The notes under the pieces: model-generated
Seen by the model: only the letters and a program-made list of their open reading frames with translations
What the model was told of the DNA's origin: nothing
The model's database searches: none
Made by a program: the position numbers and the translations under genes
Source: Caldifarciminota bacterium
GTDB lineage: Bacteria > Hydrothermota > Tepidihabitantia > B3-TA06
Assembly (NCBI GenBank): GCA_014729665.1
Contig: WJJO01000434.1
Location: forward strand, 1-10,887
Direction: 5' to 3'
DNA: 10,887 bases
In this document: piece by piece, positions 1 through 6,325 of the stretch
Position numbering within the stretch: the first letter of the stretch is position 1
Layout of the letters: each line of letters opens with the position of its first letter

Positions 1-135
1 AAGTCCCATGGATATCCTGCGGGGAGATGCGACCCTTGGAAGCCCATACACCTGCCCGCCGATAACGTCCCAGTAGTCGTTTCTGAATCGCCGGTAACAG
101 GTGCATAAAAGTACCTTAGGGGCAGTCGATCTCAT
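1..135 (-). CDS. N-terminal fragment of a probable B12-binding radical SAM-type protein (runs off left edge)
   Basis: Read on the minus strand from an ATG at 135-133, 45 codons stay open to the window edge. The product begins MRSTAPKVLLCTCYRRFRND and continues with YWDVIGGQVYGLPR and SPRRISMGL. A short hydrophobic strand (KVLLC), then a D-V-x-G segment, then a Ser-x-x-x-x-x-GL stretch resembles the start of B12-binding-domain radical SAM proteins as I remember them. The visible part includes neither the cobalamin-binding His motif nor the CxxxCxxC cluster, so the function is inference. No Shine-Dalgarno sequence precedes the ATG. A promoter-like TTGACA/TAACAT pair puts the expected transcription start only a few bases upstream, so the message may be nearly leaderless. 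The gene is divergent from the operon at 281. Short open frames also exist on the plus strand here, so even coding status is moderate. Confidence 0.45.
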   Translation of the reverse strand, partial: MRSTAPKVLLCTCYRRFRNDYWDVIGGQVYGLPRVASPRRISMGL

Positions 136-144
136 TTAACACCG

Positions 145-172
145 ATGTTACGTTCCAGCATCGGCTTGTCAA
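145..172 (-). promoter_or_regulatory. Candidate sigma-70-like promoter for the left-edge gene
   Basis: On the minus strand, TTGACA (172-167) and TAACAT (150-145) are separated by 16 bases. The -35 box is perfect and the -10 box matches 4 of 6 positions. The predicted start is about 138-139, only 3-4 bases before the ATG at 135. A 6-bp inverted repeat, CCGATG (142-147) and CATCGG (159-164), overlaps the -10 box and spacer and could be an operator, though repeats this short also arise by chance. Confidence 0.4.
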
Positions 173-215
173 CCCGTTTTACGGTTGTAACGCATGGAGT
201 GTTCCAGACTCCGGG

Positions 216-243
216 TTGACATCCATACAAGCTCTTCTATAAT
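216..243 (+). promoter_or_regulatory. Near-consensus sigma-70-like promoter for the membrane protein/TPR operon
   Basis: TTGACA (216-221) and TATAAT (238-243) are both exact consensus hexamers, 16 bases apart. The predicted transcription start is near 250, which gives a 5' leader of about 30 nt before the ATG at 281. This promoter lies inside the longer open frame that begins at ATG 194, which argues that 281 and not 194 is the real start. Confidence 0.75.
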
Positions 244-280
244 CCAGACTGAATCCCGGATTTGGCAAAAGGAGAGTGCA

Positions 281-1687
281 ATGAAGAAATTCTTTAACTG
301 GTTAGATAAAACATTTATTACCCCGGTCGAGGAATCGAAGATGAGTCTGGGGACCTTCATCCTCATAGCTGCAGGCTACATCCTTATTCGAAACATGACC
401 GAGGGTGCCTTCGAGTCCCTGCATATCCTGGGGTTGGCAGAGATTACCCTTCGGGGTGTTGAGGAAACGTTCCTGCACCTTATGTTCTCATGGCTGTATC
501 TTTTCCTGGCCCTGATAGTCTTGATGAGATTCACCACAGGCCATGATATCCGGAAGATTACCAGAGTGCTTCTCACCTATTCGTTCATCATTATCATCCC
601 TGTGCTTATAGATCCCCTGGTCCGGCCCGGAGGTTACCGGCTTGCCTACCCTACCGACTTAAACACGGTTTATCAGGGAGTGAGCCTTCTAATTAGACCC
701 TGGATGCTTATCGACCCTGAGGTTCTTATGACCCCGGGTGAACAGTTACCCTACGGAGGCTCTCCCGGGATGCTCATTGAGGCGGTACTGGGTGTTCTGC
801 TGGTAATGACCTACAGCGGGATTAAGGCAAAAAGGAAAGGGAGGAAGATACTGTCTGTTCTCCTGTCTCCGATAGTAGTACTTGGTGGGTTAACCTTAGC
901 GGGCATAGCACAGGTTTTCATGAACATCATCCCCTACGATGCACCCGTATCAGGACTTGACGTCTACCACTCGGGCGGCCTCATTACATCTGCTACGCGT
1001 AAGTACGCCATGATAATCCTCGTCCCCTTCCTGCTTATACTCCTCTTGGGATTATGGCTTTACAACAAACAGAAGGTCAAGCTTCTCATCCGCTCCCTCA
1101 ACCCCCTGCATCTGGTGATCGGTGCAATAGCCGCAGTCTCGGGTTACTTCTTCGCATGGCTGCATCTGGGTAAGGTGCTTACAGGTGTTCCAGCCAATCC
1201 GTTCGACTTCGTAGCCATAATTACCTTACTTTACCTTGGACTCACCGCAACAGCACTTTCCGGATTCCTGACAAAGGGATTCGACCCTTCCAGACCCGCA
1301 GATGAGAGGAAAACCTTCAAACGAGCGTCCTGGGGTATGTTTATATTATCGTTCGCTCTTGCCTGGACATTAGGCTACTCGACCCTATACATCGCGGTAG
1401 TAGCCCTTTTCGTCGGGGCGCTCCTGGGATTGCCTCCAATCAGGCTGGCCCGGTTCAGGATTCCGGCGGGACTTGCAAAGGCCGTTTCCGCATATCTACT
1501 CGTCTTCTGCGGGTATGCGCTTTTTGCCACGGAGAAGACCTTCAGCGTGGTTCCGTGGCAGTTTGCAGTGGTACTTTTCGTTAGTCTAATTGCGATCTTC
1601 GTAGCCTGGGAGTTCGCTGAAAAACACCTTAAAGACAAGAAACCCGAGGCTTCATCGAAAGGGTTAAGCGAAACAAAGGGGGCTTAA
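281..1687 (+). CDS. Polytopic membrane protein, C-terminal half possibly UbiA-like
   Basis: This is a 468-residue integral membrane protein with about 11-12 hydrophobic segments, for example residues 22-40, 66-82, 95-112, 163-180, 190-214, 242-260, 274-294, 306-330, 350-386, 400-416 and 425-446. The start at 281 follows AAGGAG (near 269-274) and a perfect promoter; an in-frame ATG at 194 lies upstream of that promoter and is rejected. From residue about 274 the layout recalls UbiA prenyltransferases: NPLHL, then a helix ending GFLTKGFDPSRPADERKTF (328-346) where UbiA has its first Asp-rich motif and 'PxRP', and later GLPPIRLARFRIP. The N-D-x-x-D-x-x-x-D residues are not present, so catalytic prenyl transfer is unlikely; this may be only a structural resemblance. 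The N-terminal half is unrecognised. The stop codon lies one base before the next start, indicating co-translation with the TPR protein. Confidence 0.8.
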   Translation: MKKFFNWLDKTFITPVEESKMSLGTFILIAAGYILIRNMTEGAFESLHILGLAEITLRGVEETFLHLMFSWLYLFLALIVLMRFTTGHDIRKITRVLLTYSFIIIIPVLIDPLVRPGGYRLAYPTDLNTVYQGVSLLIRPWMLIDPEVLMTPGEQLPYGGSPGMLIEAVLGVLLVMTYSGIKAKRKGRKILSVLLSPIVVLGGLTLAGIAQVFMNIIPYDAPVSGLDVYHSGGLITSATRKYAMIILVPFLLILLLGLWLYNKQKVKLLIRSLNPLHLVIGAIAAVSGYFFAWLHLGKVLTGVPANPFDFVAIITLLYLGLTATALSGFLTKGFDPSRPADERKTFKRASWGMFILSFALAWTLGYSTLYIAVVALFVGALLGLPPIRLARFRIPAGLAKAVSAYLLVFCGYALFATEKTFSVVPWQFAVVLFVSLIAIFVAWEFAEKHLKDKKPEASSKGLSETKGA

Positions 1688-1688
1688 G

Positions 1689-2924
1689 ATGGCCGGAGAG
1701 AGGATAAAGAAGGATTTACTGATAGCAGGTATACTGACGGCCGTGACGGTAGCCGTTCTGCCCCCGCTCCTTTTGAAAATCCCGGTACTGTGGTTTATAT
1801 GCCCGGGAATCGGAGGAATACTCCTGATCGGTATCCTTTTCCTTAATCGGGTTATTGTAGGGATTTCTGCGGTTTTATTAATCGCCGGACTGGTGGTAAC
1901 CCAGATATTTCAGCCCGTTCCGTTATCGGCAGACCAGGGGAGCGCCCTCGATGCCCTTGGTTATTTTATAAACGGTGAGGTCCATCATTTAAGGCTGGAA
2001 TACGATGAGGCTATTGACGCCTACGATCGCGCAGAGAGGGCAGGATTGAGTCATCCCTGGATGAGGTATCAGAAATTCAGGGCATACGCCTCGTCAAACC
2101 GACCCGGACACTATCAAAAAGCCTTTGAGAATATCTTTAATCTGATGTATGATGCACCCCATACCTTCTCCCAGGAACTTCTCTATCCTGATTATGGGAA
2201 GGCAGCCATGGATGTAGAAGAAATAGAGTTAGGGCTACAGGCCTTCACCAATTCAATTCGCCTGAATTACAGTCCGGGGTTTTGCTACTATAATCTGGGA
2301 TTATATCATAAAAATAACGGCCGTTTGAGTGACGCCGATTCCCTTATTAAGGCTGCACACAAGATGGGCTATGATAAAAGCGAGTGTTCCCGGCAGCTTG
2401 CCGAAATTTCTAACATCCAAAAGGCCTATGATAGTTCGGAGTTTTACTACATCAGAGCACTCCGTGAGAACTACGAAGATGCCAAGGTATATAACGGTTA
2501 CGGGGTTTTTCTCGCTAAACTGAGACGCCTTGATGAAGCTGTTGAAGTTTTTGAAAAGGGCGATGTGGTTGCTAAATCCATAGGATTCAACCGTAATCCA
2601 GTAGTTCATACCCAGATATTGATTAACCTTGCCTATGTGTACGCAGAGAAAGGCCAAACCGACAGGGCATTAATTACTTTTGCAAGGATACCCGCCGAAC
2701 TTCCCGCAAATCCACTCTTTATAACCGCTTTCGAGAACTGGGCTGATCTCTATCTTAAGTTGGGCGACCGGAGAAAAGCCTATGGAAAACTTAAAGACGC
2801 CTTACGAGCGGCTGAGATGGTTGGTGATACCGGCAGCGCATACCGTATTCGGATAAGGATGAGGGCGTTTATGGATACACCCTCTTCTTTGAGGTTGTCG
2901 GACGCGAAGCGGCGACAAAAGTAA
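1689..2924 (+). CDS. Membrane-anchored TPR-repeat protein
   Basis: The 411-residue product has three N-terminal hydrophobic segments (about 8-30, 33-52, 54-74), then a soluble region of helical repeats from about 85 to 395. TPR-like units are visible at 87-120 (GYFINGEVHHLRLEYDEAID), 199-230 (YNLGLYHKNNGRLSDADSLI), 265-298 (YGVFLAKLRRLDEAVEVFEK), 309-340 (LINLAYVYAEKGQTDRALIT) and 346-375 (WADLYLKLGDRRKAYGKL). These show the usual Gly8/Ala20-like spacing. TPR domains bind partner proteins; here the scaffold would be tethered to the membrane, with the side of exposure undetermined. The start is one base after the stop of the upstream membrane protein, with a GGGGG-rich ribosome site inside that gene's end, so the pair is probably one functional unit. 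The specific partner is unknown. The C-terminus is basic (DAKRRQK). Confidence 0.85.
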   Translation: MAGERIKKDLLIAGILTAVTVAVLPPLLLKIPVLWFICPGIGGILLIGILFLNRVIVGISAVLLIAGLVVTQIFQPVPLSADQGSALDALGYFINGEVHHLRLEYDEAIDAYDRAERAGLSHPWMRYQKFRAYASSNRPGHYQKAFENIFNLMYDAPHTFSQELLYPDYGKAAMDVEEIELGLQAFTNSIRLNYSPGFCYYNLGLYHKNNGRLSDADSLIKAAHKMGYDKSECSRQLAEISNIQKAYDSSEFYYIRALRENYEDAKVYNGYGVFLAKLRRLDEAVEVFEKGDVVAKSIGFNRNPVVHTQILINLAYVYAEKGQTDRALITFARIPAELPANPLFITAFENWADLYLKLGDRRKAYGKLKDALRAAEMVGDTGSAYRIRIRMRAFMDTPSSLRLSDAKRRQK

Positions 2925-2932
2925 GCTTAAAG

Positions 2933-2970
2933 TAACCGCAGAGACTTAGAGACACAGAGAGTTAAAAAAA
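2933..2970 (+). repeat. CACAGAG-type interspersed repeat, copy 1
   Basis: The sequence TAACCGCAGAGACTTAGAGA followed by CACAGAGAGTTAAAAAAA contains two degenerate ACCRCAGAG-like units. The reverse complement of 9948-9983 (starting GAGCCACAGAGTTCACGGAG) aligns with it nearly base for base. It starts nine bases after the TPR gene stop. Similar 'accacagag...cacagag' intergenic repeats are, from memory, frequent in many uncultivated bacterial genomes; their function is not known to me. Confidence 0.55.
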
Positions 2971-3023
2971 CCAGGGTAGTAAGTCAGGTATATAAAGAGC
3001 TTGACAAAATCTATCCCAAAGGG

Positions 3024-3045
3024 AATCTGTGTCAATCTGTGGTTT
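3024..3045 (-). repeat. CACAGATT-type interspersed repeat, opposite orientation
   Basis: On the minus strand this reads AAACCACAGATTGACACAGA TT, a two-unit variant of the repeat at 2933-2970 with CAGATT in place of CAGAG. It faces copy 1 about 55 bp away, so the two form a loose inverted pair. A third half-unit, AAACCGCAGATTA, occurs at 3212-3224 on the plus strand. Confidence 0.45.
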
Positions 3046-3213
3046 GTTGGATTAATCCGACAGTCTCCTGTTAGCGGTGGCGAGATGCCTGAGTAGAATT
3101 CAGGAGGGATGGAGGAGGGGTTCTTCTATCCCGACTGAGTTGGCTTAGGAAAAGTATCCAAGCCGTAGACATTTCAAATGATTAATTAAAACGGAGGGTA
3201 GGGATTTTAAGAA

Positions 3214-3240
3214 ACCGCAGATTATTACTGATCCAGCGGT
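3214..3240 (-). terminator. Weak candidate terminator of the obg-dprA operon
   Basis: Downstream of the dprA stop on the minus strand, ACCGC (3240-3236) can pair with GCGGT (3218-3214), followed by TTTCTTAAAAT. The stem is only 5 bp with a long loop, and part of it is the AACCGCAGATT repeat unit, so termination here is weakly supported. Confidence 0.2.
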
Positions 3241-3259
3241 CGTAACTTCTATAGGTTTT

Positions 3260-4348
3260 TTACAATACCTTCACGAACCGCATCCCGGGAAGCTGTTTTA
3301 TTACACCCTTTAATTCCATGTTTAATAGGATCGGATGAAGGCTTGCAGAGGCTATCCCCAGCTTATCCACAATCTTGTCCACATGGATTGGTTCCGGACC
3401 GAGCAGACGATATATTCGTTTCTCATCTGCAGACAATGCCATACCTTCTGTCGCGTCCTCACGGGTGTCCTGTCCGGATTCAAGTACCGTACCGTATTCC
3501 TCCAGTACGTCATCGATCGACGATACGAGTTTAGCCCCTTCTTTGAGGAGCTGGTTGGTTCCTTCAGATTGATGACTGAATATCCCTCCCGGAACCGAGA
3601 ACACATCGCGTCCGCCGTCCGCTGCCAATCTGGCGGTGATGAGTGCGCCGGATTTGGGTCCGGCCTCTACGGTAACAACGCCGTGCGACAACCACGCTAT
3701 TATCCGGTTTCGCTGCGGGAAAAGACCGGGTGCAGGGGTCGTGCCCGGGATGTATTCCGAGACTACCGCTCCGTCGGCGGTGATTGTTTCAAGAAGCCTG
3801 TCGTTTTCCGGGGGATAGACAACGTCTATCCCGCATCCCAGGACTGCAAGCGTTCTGCCGCCCGCTGCAAGCGCCCCCTTATGAGCCAGGGTGTCGATGC
3901 CCCTTGCGGCCCCTGAAACTATCAAAACCCCGCGTGCGGCAAGTTCGCGGGCAAGGCGTTCGGCTGCGGCCCTTCCATATCCGGTGGCTCTCCTGGTACC
4001 AACTATAGCGATAACGAGTTTTTCCTCAACCCTCAACTCGCCCCGAACAAAAAGAACCGGCGGAGGAGCAGGTGAATTGAGTAGAAGCTGGGGGTATTCT
4101 GCATCTTCGGTTGTGATGATTCTTGCATCCAGGGATTTCAATACCTCCAACGATTTTTTTACCTCCCCGGATCGGGAATAGGACGATATTGCCGAAGCAA
4201 CCTTTTTGCCAATCCCTGTCTCCTCTAACTCAGCTCTGGATTTTGAAAAGATTACCTCAGGGGGACCGAAGATATCCATGAGACGTACGAGGCGCTTCTC
4301 ACCCAGTCCTCCTATGGATAATAGATCCAGATACGCTTCGTTCTTCAT
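3260..4348 (-). CDS. dprA: DNA-processing protein DprA
   Basis: DprA binds incoming single-stranded DNA during natural transformation and loads RecA; many non-competent bacteria also keep it. The 362 residues show the usual order. An N-terminal helix-hairpin-helix-like region (GGLGEKRL 13-20; TGIGKK 44-49) is followed by the Rossmann-like DprA domain and a C-terminal winged-helix domain (about 305-360, DKIVDKLGIASASLHPIL). Signature blocks are IAIVGTRRATGYGR (113-126), SGAARGID (145-152, usually SGLARGID), GCGIDVVYPPEN (171-182), FPQRNRIIAWLS (210-221), VEAGPKSGALITA (227-239) and GRDVFSVPG (246-254). Length and motifs are complete, so it should be functional. The ATG overlaps the obg stop in ATGA, which implies translational coupling. 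No com genes are in the window. Confidence 0.97.
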   Translation of the reverse strand: MKNEAYLDLLSIGGLGEKRLVRLMDIFGPPEVIFSKSRAELEETGIGKKVASAISSYSRSGEVKKSLEVLKSLDARIITTEDAEYPQLLLNSPAPPPVLFVRGELRVEEKLVIAIVGTRRATGYGRAAAERLARELAARGVLIVSGAARGIDTLAHKGALAAGGRTLAVLGCGIDVVYPPENDRLLETITADGAVVSEYIPGTTPAPGLFPQRNRIIAWLSHGVVTVEAGPKSGALITARLAADGGRDVFSVPGGIFSHQSEGTNQLLKEGAKLVSSIDDVLEEYGTVLESGQDTREDATEGMALSADEKRIYRLLGPEPIHVDKIVDKLGIASASLHPILLNMELKGVIKQLPGMRFVKVL

Positions 4349-5325
4349 GTTTTCAAAACCTCTTCCGATTTATCGAGCATCGATGTCAGCCGTTCTTTCA
4401 GCTGGGCTATACCTTCACCCGTTAAAGCCGAAGCGTACATTACATCCTTCTCGCCGGGTATCTGAATCCTTTCGGTCACAAGGTCTATCTTGTTAACCAC
4501 TATTAATCTTTTTCTTTTGCCAAGCCGGGGATTGTATGCTTCGAGTTCCTTAATAAGGGTCCGGAACGCGGCTGCAGGCCCTTCGTTGGCGGCTAATACG
4601 AATACAAGCAGTCTTGTCCTTTCGATATGCCTGAGGAACCTGAGCCCTAGGCCCTTACCGGTTGCAGCGCCTTCGATTATTCCGGGTATATCCGATAAGG
4701 TAAAGGATAACCACTCTTCACGCAGAACCCCCAGGTTCGGGGAAAGGGTAGTAAAGGGATAGGACGCAATCTTAGGTTCCGCATTGGTCAAGGCCTTAAG
4801 CAGGGTGGACTTACCCGCGTTAGGAAACCCTACGAAGCCGACATCGGCTATGAGCCGAAGAACGAGCTTCAGCTTTCTTTTTTTTCCGGGTTTGCCTTCC
4901 TCATGTTCCCGCGGTGCCTGATGGGTCGAGGTCGCAAAACGGGCATTCCCTCTGCCCCCTTTACCTCCTTGTGCTACGAGGAGCTTCTGTCCGTGCTCGA
5001 GAACCGAGCCAAGACCTTCGCCTGTATCGGCATCGAAGGCGTCCGATCCGAGGGGTACGACTATCTCCTTATCCTTCCCCTTAGCTCCGTGCATGTTCTT
5101 GCCCTTGCCGTGTCCGCCCCTTTCCGCCTTATAGGCAACGTGGTACTCGAGGTCTGCAAGTGTCGCAAGCTGAGCGTTGCCAACCAGGTATACCGAGCCG
5201 CCGTCTCCCCCGTCGCCGCCGTCAGGGCCGCCGCGGGGAACGTACTTCTCGCGCCTGAAGCTAAGACAGCCGTTGCCTCCGTCTCCTGCCGAAACCCTTA
5301 CCGTAACCTCGTCTACGAAACGCAT
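4345..5325 (-). CDS. obg: Obg/CgtA family ribosome-assembly GTPase
   Basis: Obg is an essential GTPase that acts on the large ribosomal subunit and links growth to the stringent response. The 326-residue protein has the Gly-rich Obg fold at residues 1-157 (FVDEV, GGNGCLSFRREKYVPRGGP, GGDGGDGG, QGGKGGRGN). The G domain follows: G1 GFPNAGKST (166-174), G2 YPFTTL (189-194), G3 DIPG (212-215), G4 NKID (278-281) and G5 SALTGEG (299-305). It ends just after the G domain and lacks the C-terminal OCT extension, which is common outside Firmicutes. The start fits the family (MRFVDEVTV), but the ATG is preceded only by AAGTAAGGG without a proper spacer, so the ribosome site is weak. Unlike many genomes, rplU-rpmA does not lie directly upstream. 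It is co-transcribed with dprA. Confidence 0.97.
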   Translation of the reverse strand: MRFVDEVTVRVSAGDGGNGCLSFRREKYVPRGGPDGGDGGDGGSVYLVGNAQLATLADLEYHVAYKAERGGHGKGKNMHGAKGKDKEIVVPLGSDAFDADTGEGLGSVLEHGQKLLVAQGGKGGRGNARFATSTHQAPREHEEGKPGKKRKLKLVLRLIADVGFVGFPNAGKSTLLKALTNAEPKIASYPFTTLSPNLGVLREEWLSFTLSDIPGIIEGAATGKGLGLRFLRHIERTRLLVFVLAANEGPAAAFRTLIKELEAYNPRLGKRKRLIVVNKIDLVTERIQIPGEKDVMYASALTGEGIAQLKERLTSMLDKSEEVLKT

Positions 5326-5359
5326 CCCTTACTTTATGCAGGGAAGGGAAAAAATCAAG

Positions 5360-5388
5360 TTTATACTGTATTTAACAAGACCTTACAG
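5360..5388 (-). promoter_or_regulatory. Tentative promoter for obg-dprA
   Basis: On the minus strand TATAAA (5365-5360) lies about 35 bases before the obg ATG, with CTGTAA (5388-5383) 17 bases upstream of it. The -10 box is good (5 of 6) but the -35 box is poor (3 of 6). It is the best candidate seen between obg and the divergent cassette promoter at 5472. Confidence 0.3.
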
Positions 5389-5471
5389 TTAGATGATCCA
5401 GGTGCAATAAATTCAATCCGTACACAAAACGGTGAACGGTAGACATCGAAAAGAAGTAAACACCCGCTCAC

Positions 5472-5498
5472 TTGACAAGTCGTTTTTTTTTATATAAT
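5472..5498 (+). promoter_or_regulatory. Strong promoter-like element for the secreted-protein cassette
   Basis: TTGACA (5472-5477) and TATAAT (5493-5498) are exact consensus hexamers separated by 15 bases, slightly short. The spacer is dominated by a run of nine T (5483-5491). The -35 box sits inside the 11-base palindrome ACTTGACAAGT (5470-5480), which might serve as an operator. Transcription would start near 5505 and run through the structured leader into the gene at 5723. Confidence 0.65.
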
Positions 5499-5710
5499 TA
5501 AACCAAAATATTTGGAGTTGGGGTTTGAAACCCTTGCTCATTGTAGCAGGGTAAGTGCGGGGCGTTATGATAGCCCCCATGACAATCAGGAAACATACCT
5601 TGAATAATTGAATGTTGTTCAAGGTGTGGGATAGGGGCATCCGCAAGTGTGGCCCATAGAGGATGGCAACCACGAGGTGAAGGTGCCCCAAAACAAACGC
5701 ATAATCCAAA
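5499..5710 (+). promoter_or_regulatory. Long highly structured 5' leader, possible cis-regulatory RNA
   Basis: About 210 nt between the promoter and the ribosome site of the 5723 gene hold no plausible coding frame but several good hairpins. GGGTTTGAAACCC (5521-5533) competes for the same ACCC with ACCC-T-TGCT/AGCA-GGGT (5530-5552). Further on are GGGGC/GCCCC (5559-5563/5573-5577), then an 11-bp arm CATACCTTGAA/TTCAAGGTGTG (5594-5604/5618-5628, one G-U). The last is a three-tier stem GGGGCA-CC/GG-TGCCCC (5634-5642/5682-5689) enclosing GTGG/CCAC (5649-5652/5670-5673) and CCAT/ATGG (5654-5657/5663-5666). Mutually exclusive early helices are what a riboswitch or attenuator would show. It matches no riboswitch consensus I can recall. 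It could instead be an independent small RNA ending before the gene. Confidence 0.45.
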
Positions 5711-5722
5711 AAGGAGGATAAT

Positions 5723-6262
5723 ATGCGTAAAGCTATAACCATAGCCATTGTAATAGCAATGGCGGTACCTGCTATTACTGTCGCCCAAACCTACAATTGG
5801 TATGATTATACGAAAGAAACCCCACTTCTTGATGAAGTTCTATACGGGATCAGCATAGATTCAATAACCTTCTCACAATCAACTTATGAAACAGGATTTC
5901 TCAATGCTGCTCAGGCTTTTGAAACTGCTAGAAATGCATGTAATTATTCTTCATGCGTTTCGTATGCGCAATCCATGGAAAGATTTGCACAATACATCAC
6001 AGATTCCGATAGAAGGAACGCCGTCGAAGAAGTTACTGAGGCACTTCAAACCATTTACTCGTATTCTGCCTCAGCATTTGAAGCATCATGTATAGACCCT
6101 GATGATGAAGACGGTTTAGGTGATCGACTTTATGCTACTCCTAAGGGAACACTCACAATTAGAATAACTATAGAACACTGTGATACCTGCGATACCAGAT
6201 TTTTCAAACACCAAGAAGAAGCGTGTAGGCATAGACTTAGAATCGGTATCGAATTTGAATAA
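5723..6262 (+). CDS. Small secreted protein with six cysteines, unknown function
   Basis: The 179-residue product starts at an ATG five bases after a perfect AAGGAGG (5711-5717). Residues 1-21 form a Sec signal peptide (MRKAITIAIVIAMAVPAITVA), with likely cleavage before Gln22. The mature protein is helix-prone in the middle (57-120, e.g. FLNAAQAFETARNAC, RRNAVEEVTEALQTIYSY), then has an acidic turn DPDDEDGLGD (125-134) and a probable strand KGTLTIRITI (141-150). Six Cys (73, 78, 123, 153, 156, 168) could make three disulfides in an exported protein. I recognise no family. It is the first gene after the promoter and structured leader, and it is separated from the next gene by a perfect 11-bp hairpin. 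The coding region is AT-rich compared with obg. Confidence 0.8.
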   Translation: MRKAITIAIVIAMAVPAITVAQTYNWYDYTKETPLLDEVLYGISIDSITFSQSTYETGFLNAAQAFETARNACNYSSCVSYAQSMERFAQYITDSDRRNAVEEVTEALQTIYSYSASAFEASCIDPDDEDGLGDRLYATPKGTLTIRITIEHCDTCDTRFFKHQEEACRHRLRIGIEFE

Positions 6263-6277
6263 ACTGGTGACTGAAGA

Positions 6278-6307
6278 TTACGGGGGGATTTTATACTCCC
6301 CCCGTAA
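6278..6307 (+). promoter_or_regulatory. Perfect 11-bp hairpin just upstream of the next ribosome site
   Basis: TTACGGGGGGA (6278-6288) pairs without mismatch with TCCCCCCGTAA (6297-6307) across an 8-nt loop. No T tract follows, so it is not a standard intrinsic terminator. It ends two bases before the AAGGAG at 6310-6315 that serves the GTG start at 6326. It may protect the upstream mRNA end, limit read-through, or modulate initiation of the downstream gene. Confidence 0.6.
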
Positions 6308-6325
6308 ATAAGGAGACCGATTATT

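Larger units (their letters stand above)
2925..3259. other. Gene-free convergent spacer with dispersed repeats and hairpins
   Basis: This 335-bp stretch lies between the ends of the TPR gene (plus) and dprA (minus) and holds no convincing ORF. It contains three fragments of a CACAGAG/CACAGATT-type repeat (listed separately). It also has two small hairpins: CCTGA (3088-3092) with TCAGG (3100-3104), and GGCTT+GGA (3142-3150) with TCC+AAGCC (3157-3164), the latter an 8-bp stem with one bulged A. Neither is followed by a T tract, so they are not convincing terminators. A 9-codon ATG frame overlapping AGGAGGGATGG near 3110 is too short to call. Confidence 0.6.

Noticed and set aside
1..108. Plus-strand open frame of 35 codons ending at TAA 106
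   Set aside because: All three plus frames stay open for 20-35 codons by chance; the minus frame has an ATG, a promoter and a more protein-like sequence.
25..134. Possible structured RNA: CACCTG (49-54)/CAGGTG (98-103) and GAGAT/ATCTC pairing, with a 6S-like look
   Set aside because: Pairings are few and scattered, no 6S or SRP signature is present, and the region is better explained as coding on the minus strand.
194..280. Upstream in-frame ATG at 194 extending the membrane protein by 29 residues
   Set aside because: The extension contains the consensus promoter at 216-243, and the ATG at 281 has a proper AAGGAG ribosome site.
3001..3029. TTGACA at 3001-3006 as a promoter in the 2925-3259 spacer
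   Set aside because: The hexamer at the right distance is AATCTG, a poor -10 box, and no gene follows on the plus strand.
3335..3916. Plus-strand 193-codon frame antisense to dprA
   Set aside because: The opposite strand carries every DprA motif; no ribosome site or recognisable product on this strand.
4903..5442. Plus-strand 179-codon frame antisense to obg
   Set aside because: It lies over the conserved Gly-rich Obg domain; the open frame is a by-product of GC-rich codons and resembles no protein.
5413..5788. Minus-strand frames of 96-111 codons over the leader and start of the 5723 gene
   Set aside because: They conflict with the promoter, leader and a strong ribosome site on the plus strand, and their products look random.
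6278..6307. Intrinsic terminator
   Set aside because: The stem is perfect, but it is followed by ATAAGGAG, not a T tract, on the plus strand, and by TCTTCAG on the minus strand.
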